Assembly: GCA_026399835.1 (NCBI GenBank)
Contig: JAPLQE010000071.1
Span: 1 to 41,236 of the forward strand
Source of the DNA: Burkholderiales bacterium
GTDB taxonomy: Bacteria; Pseudomonadota; Gammaproteobacteria; Burkholderiales; Burkholderiaceae_E
Direction: 5' to 3'
Length of the DNA: 41,236 bases
Shown here: piece by piece, positions 19,801 through 29,496 of the stretch
How positions within the stretch are numbered: the first letter of the stretch is position 1
Layout of the letters: each line of letters begins with the position of its first letter
Notes under the pieces: generated by a model
Seen by the model: the letters and a program-made list of their open reading frames with translations, nothing else
Databases searched by the model: none
What the model was told of the DNA's origin: nothing
Translations under genes and position numbers: made by a program

Positions 19801-21184
19801 TGCCGAGCGACTCGGAACGCCCGAGCAGCAGGACCCCCTGCGGACGGAGCGCGAAGTGGAAGATCTCGAAGACCCGCTCCTGGAGCTCCGCCTCGAAGTA
19901 GATCAGCAGATTCCGGCACAGGATCAGGTCGAGCTTGGAGAACGGCGTGTCGCGCACCAGACTGTGCGGCGCGAACAGGACGGCGTCGCGAAGCGGCTTG
20001 CGCACGACATAGCGGTCTGCGCTGCGCTCGAAGAAGCGGGCCAGGCGGCGCGGCGAGACCGACGAGGCGAGCGTCAGCGGATAGCTGCCCGCACGGGCCG
20101 CCGCCAGCGCATCGAGGTCGATGTCCGTGCCGAACACCTGGACGGGCGGTGGATCGGGCAGCCCATCGAACTGCTCGAGCAGGAGCATCGCGATCGAATA
20201 GGACTCCTCGCCGGTGGCGCAGCCCGGGGTCCAGACGCGGATGGGTGCTCCGCGAGTCCTGTACCCCTCGATCAGCGCTGGCACGACGATCTGCTCGAGC
20301 GCATCCCAGGCCGGTCGATCGCGGAAGAACTCGGTATAGCCGATCAGAAACTCGCTCTTGAGCGCGAGCGCCTCGTCGGGTGTGCGGTCGAGCAGCGACA
20401 GGTAATCGTCGATCCGCTCGATGCCGCTCAGCGCCATGCGTCGCGCAAGCCGGCGGCGCAGCATCGCCGGCCGATACCAGCGGAAGTCGTGACCCGTGCG
20501 CTCGAGCACGACCCGCAGCGCGTGCTCCAGACTGTCGCCCAGAGGCCCGGGCCGGTCGCCCAGCACGGTCTCCGCGATACGGTCGCGATGGGCGAGATCC
20601 GCGCGCAACGCGGCTGGCATGTCCGCAGGCGCCATCACACGGTCCGTCGCGCCCGCCTCGAGCGCGCTGCGCGGCATGCCCTCGAACTCCGCCGTGTCGG
20701 GGCGCTGCGCATACGCGAGTCCGCCGGCCGCACGGATCGCCTTCAGGCCGATCGTGCCGTCGTGATCCGTTCCGCTCAGCACGATGCCCACGGCGTGATC
20801 GGAGCCGTGCTCGGCGAGGGAGAGCATCATCAGGTCGATCGGTCTGGGCGCCGGCGGACGCTCGGGCGGATTCGCCAGCTCGAGCCGTCCGTCGCGGTAC
20901 AGCAGCAGCCGCCCGGGCGGGGCCACGTAGGCGCGCCCGCCCTCGATCGGCATCGGCCCATCGACCTGCACCGCGGGCACCGGTCCGGCCGCCGACAGCA
21001 ACTCGGCGAGGTGGCTGACGCTGCGCAGGGGCAGATGGGTGACGACCAGGTAGGCGACGCGCGGATCGGGCATCGACGCGGCGAAGAACGACTTCAGCGC
21101 GACCAGCCCGCCGGCGGAGGCGCCGAGCCCGACGATCATGGCCAGGGGGGTCGGCTCGACTGGAGGATGGGAATGCTCGATCAA
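16808..21184 (-). CDS. CheB-CheR-PAS-histidine kinase-receiver hybrid signalling protein
   Basis: This giant cytoplasmic sensor of about 1458 residues has no transmembrane segment. In order it carries a CheB methylesterase (about 17-200; Ser23 of GASAGG, His50, Asp140). A CheR methyltransferase follows (about 215-480; TPGCATGEESYS, CRNLLIYF). Next come a coiled coil rich in NEEL repeats, two to three PAS domains (QRVRRFTSNVGGFF, ITGWNRGAERLYGW, RTQFANQACAEFVGRE) and a HisKA with His near 1100 (HELRNPLAP). It ends with an ATPase domain (DDGVGID, GGLGLGLTLV) and a receiver from about 1336 (Asp near 1386, Lys near 1438). TTG at 21184 is preferred because AAGAGG lies 8 bp upstream. ATG at 21139 (1443 residues) is the alternative. 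No chemoreceptor lies nearby. Confidence 0.9.
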   Translation of the reverse strand: MIEHSHPPVEPTPLAMIVGLGASAGGLVALKSFFAASMPDPRVAYLVVTHLPLRSVSHLAELLSAAGPVPAVQVDGPMPIEGGRAYVAPPGRLLLYRDGRLELANPPERPPAPRPIDLMMLSLAEHGSDHAVGIVLSGTDHDGTIGLKAIRAAGGLAYAQRPDTAEFEGMPRSALEAGATDRVMAPADMPAALRADLAHRDRIAETVLGDRPGPLGDSLEHALRVVLERTGHDFRWYRPAMLRRRLARRMALSGIERIDDYLSLLDRTPDEALALKSEFLIGYTEFFRDRPAWDALEQIVVPALIEGYRTRGAPIRVWTPGCATGEESYSIAMLLLEQFDGLPDPPPVQVFGTDIDLDALAAARAGSYPLTLASSVSPRRLARFFERSADRYVVRKPLRDAVLFAPHSLVRDTPFSKLDLILCRNLLIYFEAELQERVFEIFHFALRPQGVLLLGRSESLGTKAALFEPVTRQERLFRRVGTRTHLPRGFVGGWAGLGGARVAARRTVERVGRSAGRLLADHIGTRTPSAAVLVDREGRALFFAGSVSDYLEPRGDATLDLARLVRPELRVGVRASMSRTVAEKVTTVRRMQVGSGPAARPLTVSVEPLDGESGAGLWAVIFQSGDGALSTAGGSASDEARAGVASEPAIDDVHGELAFALDEAERVNAALRLSNEDALALNEELQSSNEELESAKEELQALNEELSMVNAQLEEKVVEIARNRDDLQNLLESSHVATILLDREQRVRRFTSNVGGFFRLKDGDEGRPLGDIASRLRDPEFASDLVAVLAEGRTAAVEVATDDGRIVLRRATPYRTSGGAIEGVVLTCVDVSALRTAAQNARHLLAVLEDSNDAVIVHDLDGRITGWNRGAERLYGWRAEEARSAGLFAMVPDEAIGATRAMIERVRNEGRAGPEDIARRIRSGGLLTVSVTGSALRDEHGTVTGVLATERDLTERLRTESEVQFRRLIDRIPALLRVDDAEGRTQFANQACAEFVGREREALLGRGWLEFIHPEDRGRFLAVHGGADRGAGRRETDLRLRRGDGSYPWMRSISVPCFDSAERYVGDVTLTLDIDERRNAERALVAADRRKDEYLAMLAHELRNPLAPIRNAVTIISRLGQAEPQTAWAARVIERQTETLAKLLDDLLDVARIARGKVQLDRMPVELSVLVERAVEVARPLIEARRHTLTVAVPAEALFVDGDLIRLTQVLANLLNNAAKYTDEGGTIKLSLMNQDGLGVIAVEDDGVGIDAETLPHVFDLFAQADTTLDRARGGLGLGLTLVRQLVALHDGRVEARSDGLGHGSRFTVHLPLIAAPAPLQTIELPEPVRTATGTRRVLVVDDNVDAAESLALVLRAAGHVVWTAFSGETALDVAARVRPDVAILDIGLPGRSGYQVALALRSRQETAACTIVALTGYGQPEDLERALRSGFDRHFVKPVDPDVILGVITGSVSGGAA

Positions 21185-21309
21185 CGGACAGGCCTCTTCG
21201 TGATCCCGGCAAGCGCCAGGGGGGCGTACCGCATCGGTGCCGGCGCAGAGACACGCCGTCTCGGGGCACTCCGCGCCTCGACGCGACACGCGCGCTGCGC
21301 CCCCGTCAC

Positions 21310-21315
21310 AGTATA
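21310..21315 (-). promoter_or_regulatory. -10 element (TATACT) upstream of the hybrid kinase
   Basis: On the minus strand, TATACT lies about 125 bp before the TTG start, with no good -35 at 17-18 bp. The 219-bp gap between the ABC exporter stop and this gene holds no other convincing gene. Confidence 0.35.
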
Positions 21316-21403
21316 GGTGCGCCCCCACCGCCACGCTGCCGGTGAACGGGCAATCCATTGATCTGGCGCAGACCGGGACAGGCCGCGTCGCAGCGGCGGC
21401 GGT

Positions 21404-23188
<1,785 letters not shown>

Positions 23189-23280
23189 CGGACGGGGAAC
23201 GGATCGGTGCGGCGCGCCGGACGACACGCTGCGTCAGCGTAGCAGAGCCCGCCCGCCGGACGCGGCCCCGGTGCACCGAC

Positions 23281-24045
23281 TCAATGCCCGGCTTGCGCCG
23301 GCCGGGCGCAGCGCGCCTTCACATGCCCGACCATGCTGCGGGCCAGCGCCTCCTCGCCGCTGAACACGGTGCCGATCCCGGCATCACGCATCAGCCTCGA
23401 TTCGGACTCGCCGTGGCTGCGGACCACGACCCCGATGCCCGGATTCAGCGTGCGCGCCGTGGCGACCATCCGCTCCAGGCCGACGGTGTCGGGAATCGCC
23501 ACCACCAGCATCGACGCGGTCACGACATGGGCCGGCACCAGGACCTCGGGCTCGGAGGCATCGCCGCTCACGGCCGCGATGCCCGCCTCGCGCAGCGACT
23601 CGATGCGCTCGCGGTTCAGGTCGACCACCACGACCGGAAGCCCGTCCTCGCGCAGGGCCGCGGTGATCTGCCGTCCGACCCGTCCGTAGCCGACGATGAC
23701 CACGTGGCCGGTGAGCACGTCCCGCCCGGTATCGGGCGGCAGCGCCGCCGACGGATCGCGGCGCGCGTCGAGCGCGCGGGCCCAGGCCGAGCGTGCGGTC
23801 AGCGCGCGAGCGAGCGGCTTGGCCGAGGCCATCACGAAGGGATTGATCGCGATCGAGATGAGCGCCCCGGCCACCACGAGGTTCATGCCCTCCGGCGGCA
23901 TCAGCCCGAGCGCGGCGCCCAGGCCGGCGAGGATGAACGAGAACTCGCCGATCTGCGCGAGGCTGCCGGAGACGGTCAGCGCGGTGCGCCGCGGATGCCG
24001 GAAGCCGACCGCGACCGTGCTGATCAGCGTGATGTCGTGGGGCAT
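23281..24045 (-). CDS. Internally deleted YbaL/KefB-type cation:proton antiporter with TrkA-N domain
   Basis: This is a 254-residue open frame. Full-length relatives (YbaL/KefB, about 560) have 12-13 helices plus a TrkA-N domain. The first 14 residues, MPHDITLISTVAVG, match the extreme N-terminus of YbaL. The next residues, FRHPRRTALTVSGSLAQIGEF, match a position about 300 residues further on. The helices between, including the ion-binding core, are absent without a frameshift. What remains is two hydrophobic segments (about 28-48 and 53-73) and a Rossmann domain with GYGRVG at 119-124. The junction is near 23995-24006. The product cannot be a working antiporter. It is a pseudogene in the making, a dominant fragment, or an assembly collapse. 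Confidence 0.8.
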   Translation of the reverse strand: MPHDITLISTVAVGFRHPRRTALTVSGSLAQIGEFSFILAGLGAALGLMPPEGMNLVVAGALISIAINPFVMASAKPLARALTARSAWARALDARRDPSAALPPDTGRDVLTGHVVIVGYGRVGRQITAALREDGLPVVVVDLNRERIESLREAGIAAVSGDASEPEVLVPAHVVTASMLVVAIPDTVGLERMVATARTLNPGIGVVVRSHGESESRLMRDAGIGTVFSGEEALARSMVGHVKARCARPAQAGH

Positions 24046-24136
24046 GCCGAGGGGTCCGCGAGGGGCACCCGATGGTACGAGAGCCCGGCAGCCCTGCCGC
24101 GCCGTAGGGGCTTGGCCCGCGTCGGAGGGCGCCGCG

Positions 24137-26023
24137 TCAGTGCGCGGGCGGGGCGTTCCTCAGCACTTCCTCGATCGTGGTCTGCCCGGCGGCGACCTTC
24201 ATCGCACCGGCCAGGCGCAGCGGCTTCATGCCGTCGCGCATCGCCTTTTGCCGGATGCGCCCGAGGTCGGGCCGCTCGTCGACGAGCGCGCGGATGCCGT
24301 CGCTCATCGTCAGGATCTCGTAGAGGCCGGCACGGCCGCGATAGCCGGTGTTGCGGCATTCGAGGCAGCCGACCGCTCGCCACGCGCTCGAGGGACGGCG
24401 CGCGCGGAAGGGCTTGATCATCCCCTCCCAGGCATCCTCGGGCAACGTGTCGTGCTGGGCCTTGCAGTGCGGGCACAGCGTGCGCACCAGGCGCTGCGCC
24501 ATCACGCCGATCAGGGTGGCATTCAGCAGGAAGGGCGCCACGCCGAGGTCGAGCATCCGCGTCACGGCGCTCGCCGAGTCGTTGGTGTGCAGCGTCGACA
24601 GCACCAGGTGGCCGGTGAGCGCCGCCTGGATCGCCATCTCGGCGGTCTGCAGGTCGCGGATCTCGCCGATCATGATGATGTCCGGATCCTGGCGCATCAG
24701 CGCGCGGATGCCGTCGGCGAAGCCGAGGTCGATGCCGTTGTTGACCTGCATCTGGTTGAACGCGGGCTCGACCATCTCGATCGGGTCCTCGACCGTGCAG
24801 ACGTTGACCTCCTCGTTCGCGAGCTGGCGCAGCGTCGAGTACAGCGTCGTCGTCTTGCCCGAACCGGTCGGGCCGGTGACCAGGATGATGCCGTTCGGCC
24901 GTCGCGTCATCTCGTCCCAGCGCGACAGGTCCTCGTCCGAGAAGCCGAGCTCGGAGAAGCCCTTGACCAGCACCTCCGGGTCGAAGATCCGCATCACCAG
25001 CTTCTCGCCGAAGACGGTGGGCAGCGTGGACAGCCGCAGCTCGATCTCGCGGCCCTCCGCGGTCCGGGTCTTGATGCGGCCGTCCTGGGGGCGACGCTTC
25101 TCCACCACGTCCATCCGGCCGAGCAGCTTGATGCGGCTGGTCATCGCCGACAGCACTGCCGGCGGCACCTGATAGACGTTGTGCAGCACGCCGTCGATCC
25201 GGAAGCGCACCACGCCCAGCTCGCGGCGCGGCTCGAGGTGGATGTCGCTCGCGCGCTGGTCGAAGGCGTACTGCCACAGCCAGTCGACGATGGTGATGAC
25301 GTGCTGGTCGTTGGCGTCCAGGTTGCGGCCGCTGCGGCCGAGCTCGACGAGCTGCTCGAAGCTGCTGGTGTGGCCGTTGCCGATGCCCTTGCTCGCACCC
25401 CGGACCGAGCGCGCGAGGCTGTAGAACTCGACGATGTAGCGGGCGATGTCGACGGGGCTCGCGACCACCCGCACGATCCGCCTGCGCAGCAGCGCGGACA
25501 GCTCCTCGACCCACTCGTCGAGCATCGGCTCGCAGGTCGCGATCACGACCTCGCCGGTCCGCACCTCGAGGGGCAGGATGTCGAAGCGGGTCGCGTAGCT
25601 GCTCGACATCACGTCGGCCACCTTCGCGAAGTCGACCTTCAGCGGATCGATGTGCGCGTGCTCGAGCCCGGTGCGCTCGGCGAGCCAGGCGGTCAGCGCC
25701 TCGAGGTCGAGCTCGCGGTGCGGCGCACGCGCGCTGCGCAACCTGCGCTCGGCGATCGCGACCAGCGCGTGGCGGCGGGCCTGGGTCAGGCGGGCGTAGC
25801 CGGTCTGCGTCTGCAGCTGCTTGGCGTCGATCAGCCCGTCCTCGTGCAGGGCGGCGAGCACGTCCTCCACCCCGAGCCGGCGTCCACGCGCGCCGATCGG
25901 CCGGCCCTGGTCAGGCGTGCTCGGCGCGGCCCGCCGCACAGGCGCGGGCTCGAGCACCGGGACGGGCACGGTCGGATCGCCGGGGTGAGCCGGCGGCGCG
26001 GTATCGACGAGGAGGCGCTTCAT
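24137..26023 (-). CDS. GspE/PilB-family secretion ATPase
   Basis: This 628-residue hexameric traffic ATPase is of the type II secretion/type IV pilus class. The N-terminal MshEN-like region (about 45-200) is followed by the N2 domain. Walker A is GPTGSGKT at 384-391, and the Asp box surrounds CTVEDPIE. Walker B is MIGEIRD at 451-457, and the His box is LSTLHTND. The zinc site has Cys517, Cys520, Cys553 and Cys556 (CPHC, CLEC). A Pro-rich N-terminus is variable in the family. It stands alone, with no gsp or pil genes in the window, and must serve a machine encoded elsewhere. The ATG at 26023 was chosen because sequence further upstream is low-complexity shadow. It follows the spermidine synthase-like gene after 140 bp. 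Confidence 0.9.
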   Translation of the reverse strand: MKRLLVDTAPPAHPGDPTVPVPVLEPAPVRRAAPSTPDQGRPIGARGRRLGVEDVLAALHEDGLIDAKQLQTQTGYARLTQARRHALVAIAERRLRSARAPHRELDLEALTAWLAERTGLEHAHIDPLKVDFAKVADVMSSSYATRFDILPLEVRTGEVVIATCEPMLDEWVEELSALLRRRIVRVVASPVDIARYIVEFYSLARSVRGASKGIGNGHTSSFEQLVELGRSGRNLDANDQHVITIVDWLWQYAFDQRASDIHLEPRRELGVVRFRIDGVLHNVYQVPPAVLSAMTSRIKLLGRMDVVEKRRPQDGRIKTRTAEGREIELRLSTLPTVFGEKLVMRIFDPEVLVKGFSELGFSDEDLSRWDEMTRRPNGIILVTGPTGSGKTTTLYSTLRQLANEEVNVCTVEDPIEMVEPAFNQMQVNNGIDLGFADGIRALMRQDPDIIMIGEIRDLQTAEMAIQAALTGHLVLSTLHTNDSASAVTRMLDLGVAPFLLNATLIGVMAQRLVRTLCPHCKAQHDTLPEDAWEGMIKPFRARRPSSAWRAVGCLECRNTGYRGRAGLYEILTMSDGIRALVDERPDLGRIRQKAMRDGMKPLRLAGAMKVAAGQTTIEEVLRNAPPAH

Positions 26024-26163
26024 CGCGACTGACGGTAGCACCGGCACCATCGGCCGCCCGCCGTCGACGGACGGACGGTCGGCACGGGCGGGTGATGCGG
26101 GCCTATCCCGTGGCGGGCGGCTGCGGACGGCGGCTCGCGGCGGCCCGCAGGCACCCGCCCGCC

Positions 26164-26964
26164 TCAGCCGCCCACGACCTGCTCGCGCAGCGCCTTGGCC
26201 CAGCCGCGGGCCGGCAGCCGCCAGCGCCGCTCGACCTCGGCGGCCCGATCGAAGAGCATCGCCGCGTCGACCGCCAGCGGCGGCCCGGCGAAGGCCAGCA
26301 CCACCAGGTTGCCGGCCTCGACCGGCGGCAGCACCAGCACCTGGCCGCCGAAGGCCTCGTCGATCCGCTGCCGGTTGCGCTCGAACGACGCGTGGTCGCT
26401 GCCGAAGAGGTTGACCACCATCATGCCCGGCTCGGCGATGGCGCGGCGGACGGCCGCATAGAACTCGGGCGATTCGAGCACCGGCCCGCGGGCATCGCGG
26501 TCGTACAGGTCGACCTGCACGACGCCGAACTGCCCGCGCGCGCCCGGCCTCGCCACGAACTCGCCGGCATCGCCATGGACGATCTCGAGGCGCGCGTCGT
26601 CCTCGGGCAGCGCGAAGAACCGTCGGCAGGCGGCGATCACGGTGGCGCCCTGCTCCACCGCCAGCACCTCGGTCTGCGGCAGCTGCTTCCAGCACCACTT
26701 GGTGAGGGCCGCGGCGCCCAGCCCGAGATGGAGCACGCGGCGCTGCGGCTCCATGAAGAGCAGCCACGCCATCATGTGGCGAACGTAGTCGAGCTCGAGG
26801 TCGAAGGGCTTGCGCAGCCGCATCGCGCCCTGGATCCAGCGCGAGCCGAAGTGCAGGTAGCGCACGCCGTCCTGCTCGGACAGCTCGATCGGCGGGTCGG
26901 CCGGCGCCGGAGCGACCCCGGTCGCACGCGAACGGCGCCGGGATCCGTCCTTCGTGCGGCTCAC
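26164..26964 (-). CDS. Spermidine synthase-like SAM-fold protein
   Basis: This 266-residue Rossmann-fold protein belongs to the spermidine/spermine synthase group. The glycine motif is VLHLGLGAAALTKW, the acidic end of strand 2 is AVEQGATVI, and the catalytic-loop region is VDLYDRDARGPVLESPEFY. It lacks the membrane part seen in some relatives. Aminopropyl transfer is possible, but many stand-alone bacterial members have unknown substrates. The start is GTG at 26964, which overlaps the upstream glycosylase stop as GTGA. No ATG is placed better. It belongs to the run htpG-glycosylase-this gene. Confidence 0.82.
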   Translation of the reverse strand: MSRTKDGSRRRSRATGVAPAPADPPIELSEQDGVRYLHFGSRWIQGAMRLRKPFDLELDYVRHMMAWLLFMEPQRRVLHLGLGAAALTKWCWKQLPQTEVLAVEQGATVIAACRRFFALPEDDARLEIVHGDAGEFVARPGARGQFGVVQVDLYDRDARGPVLESPEFYAAVRRAIAEPGMMVVNLFGSDHASFERNRQRIDEAFGGQVLVLPPVEAGNLVVLAFAGPPLAVDAAMLFDRAAEVERRWRLPARGWAKALREQVVGG

Positions 26965-27482
26965 GGCGAGATCCAGCCGTCGGTGCGCAGGGCCGACCAG
27001 CGCGCGAGCTTGGCCTCCTGCGACAGCGCCGCATGGGCCGGGCTGGTCGAGGGCAGGCGGAAGGTCGACAGGCCGCGCGCCGCGAACGCGGGCTCGGCAC
27101 GCGCCGCGGTCGCACCGTTGAAGGCGACCGCGCCCAGGCCCGGCGTCGCCGCGAGCAGCGCCTCGAAGTCGTTCCCGCGCGCGTCGCGGATCGCCGCATC
27201 GAGGCTGCCCTCGCGACGGCACGCCCCGAGCACGTCCCAGAGGGCGATGCGCCGCGCCTTCAGGCGCTCCAGGCGCGCCTCGTAGGCCAGCTCGGGCAGC
27301 GGCTCGTCGAGCAGCGCCCCGAGGATCGGCCAGAACCGGTTGCGCGGATGCGCGTAGTAGCGCGCCTGGGCGAGCGAGGCCTCGCCGGGGAAGCTGCCGA
27401 GGATCAGCAGCCGCGGAGCCGGGCCGATCACCGGCGCCAGCCCCTGCAGCAGCCCCCCGGCCTCGCGGTCCGCGGCGATCAC
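26961..27482 (-). CDS. DNA-deoxyinosine glycosylase (family 6 uracil-DNA glycosylase-like)
   Basis: This 173-residue protein of the UDG superfamily most resembles hypoxanthine-DNA glycosylase (family 6). It would remove deaminated adenine (hypoxanthine) from DNA. The first active-site motif is [13 protein letters not shown], followed by [13 protein letters not shown], both typical of this family. The second motif is LPSTSPAHA. The start is GTG at 27482, overlapping the htpG stop as GTGA. This gives a protein of normal size and explains why the frame appears open far upstream. Coupling to htpG places a repair enzyme behind a heat-shock gene. Mug-type G:T/U activity is the alternative. Confidence 0.85.
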   Translation of the reverse strand: MIAADREAGGLLQGLAPVIGPAPRLLILGSFPGEASLAQARYYAHPRNRFWPILGALLDEPLPELAYEARLERLKARRIALWDVLGACRREGSLDAAIRDARGNDFEALLAATPGLGAVAFNGATAARAEPAFAARGLSTFRLPSTSPAHAALSQEAKLARWSALRTDGWISP

Positions 27483-29389
27483 CGCACCGACATCGCCAGC
27501 AGCATGTCGTTCAGGCGCCTGACGAAGCCGGCCGGATCCTCGAGCTGCCCGCCCTCGGCGAGCAGCGCCTGGTCGAACAGCAGCCGCGCCCAGCGCTCGG
27601 CGTCGGCGGTGTCGGCCTTCATCCGCTCGACCAGCGGATGCCCCGGGTTGATCTCGAGGATGGGCGTGCGGTCGGGCGCCTTCTGGCCGGCCTGCTTGAG
27701 CAGCCGCTCGAGGGTGCCGCTGATCTCGTTCTCGTCCGACACCAGGCAGGACGGCGAGTCGGTCAGCCGGTCGGTGACGCGCACGTCCTTGACCCGGTCG
27801 CCCAGCGCCTCGCGGATGCGGCCGACCAGCTCGGCGTAGGCCTTCGCAGTCTCCTCGACCTTCTGCTTCTCCTCGGCGTCCTGCAGCCCGCCCAGGTCGA
27901 GGCCGCCGCGCGACACCGACACCAGCGACTTGCCGTCGAACTCCTGCAGGAACGACAGCATCCACTCGTCGACGCGGTCGGCGAGCACCAGCACCTCGAT
28001 CTCCTTGCGGCGGAACACCTCGAGGTGCGGGCTGCTGCGTGCGGCCGCCTCGGACTCGGCGGTCACGTAGTAGACCTTGTCCTGGCCCGGCTTCATGCGG
28101 GCCACGTACTGCTCGAGCGACACGGTCTGCTCGCCGGTGCCGGTCGAGGTCGACGCGAAGCGCAGCAGCTTCGCGAGCCGCTCCTGGTTGGCGATGTCCT
28201 CGCCCAGGCCTTCCTTGAGCACCTGGCCGAACTCCTTCCAGAAGCTCGCATAGTCGTCGGGGCGGTTGGCGGCGATGTCCTCGATCATCGACAGCACGCG
28301 CTTCGTGCAGCCCTCTCGGATCGCGCGGACGTCGCGGCTCTCCTGGAGGATCTCTCGCGAGACGTTGAGCGGCAGGTCGGCCGAATCGACCACGCCCTTG
28401 ACGAAGCGCAGGTACACCGGCATGAGCTGCTCGGCGTCGTCCATGATGAACACGCGACGCACGTACAGGCGGATGCCACGCCGGTGCTGCCGGTCCCAGA
28501 GGTCGAACGGCGCGTGCGCCGGCACGTAGAGCAGCTGGGTGTACTCGCTGCGGCCCTCGACCCGGTTGTGCGTCCAGGCGAGCGGCGCGTCGGCGTCGTT
28601 GCTCAGGTGCTTGTAGAACTCGCGGTACTGCTCGTCGTCGAGCTCGGACTTCGAGCGGGTCCAGAGCGCGCTCGCCTGGTTGACCGTCTCCCAGCCGGCG
28701 TCCTCGCCCTCCTTCGCGTCCTCGGCCTTCATCAGGATCGGGAGCGAGATGTGGTCGGAGTAGCGACGCACGATCGAGCGCAGCCGCCATCCCGACAGCA
28801 GTTCGCCGTGATCGGCGCCGTCCTCGTCGTCGGCGCGCTTCTCGCGCAGGTGGAGCACGATCCGCGTGCCACGCTCGGCGCGCTCGATCGCCTCGATGCT
28901 GAACTCGCCGCTCCCGTCGGACTCCCAGCGCACGCCCTCGGCGGCGGGCAGCCCGGCGCGGCGCGATTCGACGACGACCCGGTCGGCCACGATGAACGAG
29001 GAGTAGAACCCGACGCCGAACTGGCCGATCAGGTTCGAGTCGCGCGCGCGGTCGCCGGTCAGGCTCGCGAAGAACTCGCGAGTGCCCGAGCGGGCGATCG
29101 TGCCCAGGTTGTCGATCGCCTCCTGGCGCGACAGGCCGATGCCGGTGTCGGTGACGGTGATGGTGCGGGCCGCCGGATCGACCTCGATGCGGATCTCGAG
29201 CTCGCCGCCGCCCTCGAGCAGCTCGGGCCGGTCGATCGCCTCGAAGCGCAGCTTGTCGCAGGCGTCCGACGCATTGGACACCAGCTCGCGCAGGAAGATC
29301 TCGCGGTTGCTGTACAGCGAATGGATCATCAGCTGGAGCAGCTGCTTGACCTCGGTCTGGAAGCCCAGGGTTTCCTTCATCGCGCCCAT
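27479..29389 (-). CDS. htpG: Chaperone protein HtpG (bacterial Hsp90)
   Basis: This 636-residue cytosolic ATP-dependent chaperone acts as a dimer on late folding intermediates. The GHKL ATPase domain carries [37 protein letters not shown] and [12 protein letters not shown]. The middle domain includes [29 protein letters not shown], and the segment [12 protein letters not shown]. The dimerisation domain follows. Length is normal for bacteria. The start could be ATG 29389 ([10 protein letters not shown]) or ATG 29380 (MKETLGF). The latter fits homologues better at the extreme end, and neither has a clear ribosome site. A heat-shock type promoter lies about 80 bp upstream. Confidence 0.96.
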   Translation of the reverse strand: MGAMKETLGFQTEVKQLLQLMIHSLYSNREIFLRELVSNASDACDKLRFEAIDRPELLEGGGELEIRIEVDPAARTITVTDTGIGLSRQEAIDNLGTIARSGTREFFASLTGDRARDSNLIGQFGVGFYSSFIVADRVVVESRRAGLPAAEGVRWESDGSGEFSIEAIERAERGTRIVLHLREKRADDEDGADHGELLSGWRLRSIVRRYSDHISLPILMKAEDAKEGEDAGWETVNQASALWTRSKSELDDEQYREFYKHLSNDADAPLAWTHNRVEGRSEYTQLLYVPAHAPFDLWDRQHRRGIRLYVRRVFIMDDAEQLMPVYLRFVKGVVDSADLPLNVSREILQESRDVRAIREGCTKRVLSMIEDIAANRPDDYASFWKEFGQVLKEGLGEDIANQERLAKLLRFASTSTGTGEQTVSLEQYVARMKPGQDKVYYVTAESEAAARSSPHLEVFRRKEIEVLVLADRVDEWMLSFLQEFDGKSLVSVSRGGLDLGGLQDAEEKQKVEETAKAYAELVGRIREALGDRVKDVRVTDRLTDSPSCLVSDENEISGTLERLLKQAGQKAPDRTPILEINPGHPLVERMKADTADAERWARLLFDQALLAEGGQLEDPAGFVRRLNDMLLAMSVR

Positions 29390-29467
29390 GTCTTGGTGTG
29401 GTCTCGGGGGTTCGGGGGGCCGGGCGGGTCCGCGGCATGCGCGACCCCGACCCGGACGGTTGGCGGG

Positions 29468-29496
29468 ATTATCGGGGCGGTCCGGCGGATTTCAAG
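29468..29496 (-). promoter_or_regulatory. Heat-shock (sigma-32/RpoH) promoter for htpG
   Basis: On the minus strand, CTTGAA (29496-29491) is followed after 13 bp by CCCCGATAAT (29477-29468). The RpoH consensus is CTTGAA, a 13-15 bp spacer, then CCCCATNT, so the match is close. Predicted transcription starts near 29461, giving a leader of about 70 nt to htpG. The element overlaps the last codons and TAA stop of mocR. Confidence 0.75.

Noticed and set aside
16880-21316. Open frame of about 1478 codons antisense to the hybrid kinase
   Set aside because: It is a GC-rich shadow of a real gene on the other strand. The translation is rich in Arg, Gly, Ala and His with no recognisable domain.
26024-26163. 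Coding or RNA gene in the gap before gspE
   Set aside because: The sequence is GC-rich with scattered short inverted repeats, and I see no supported gene or promoter in it.
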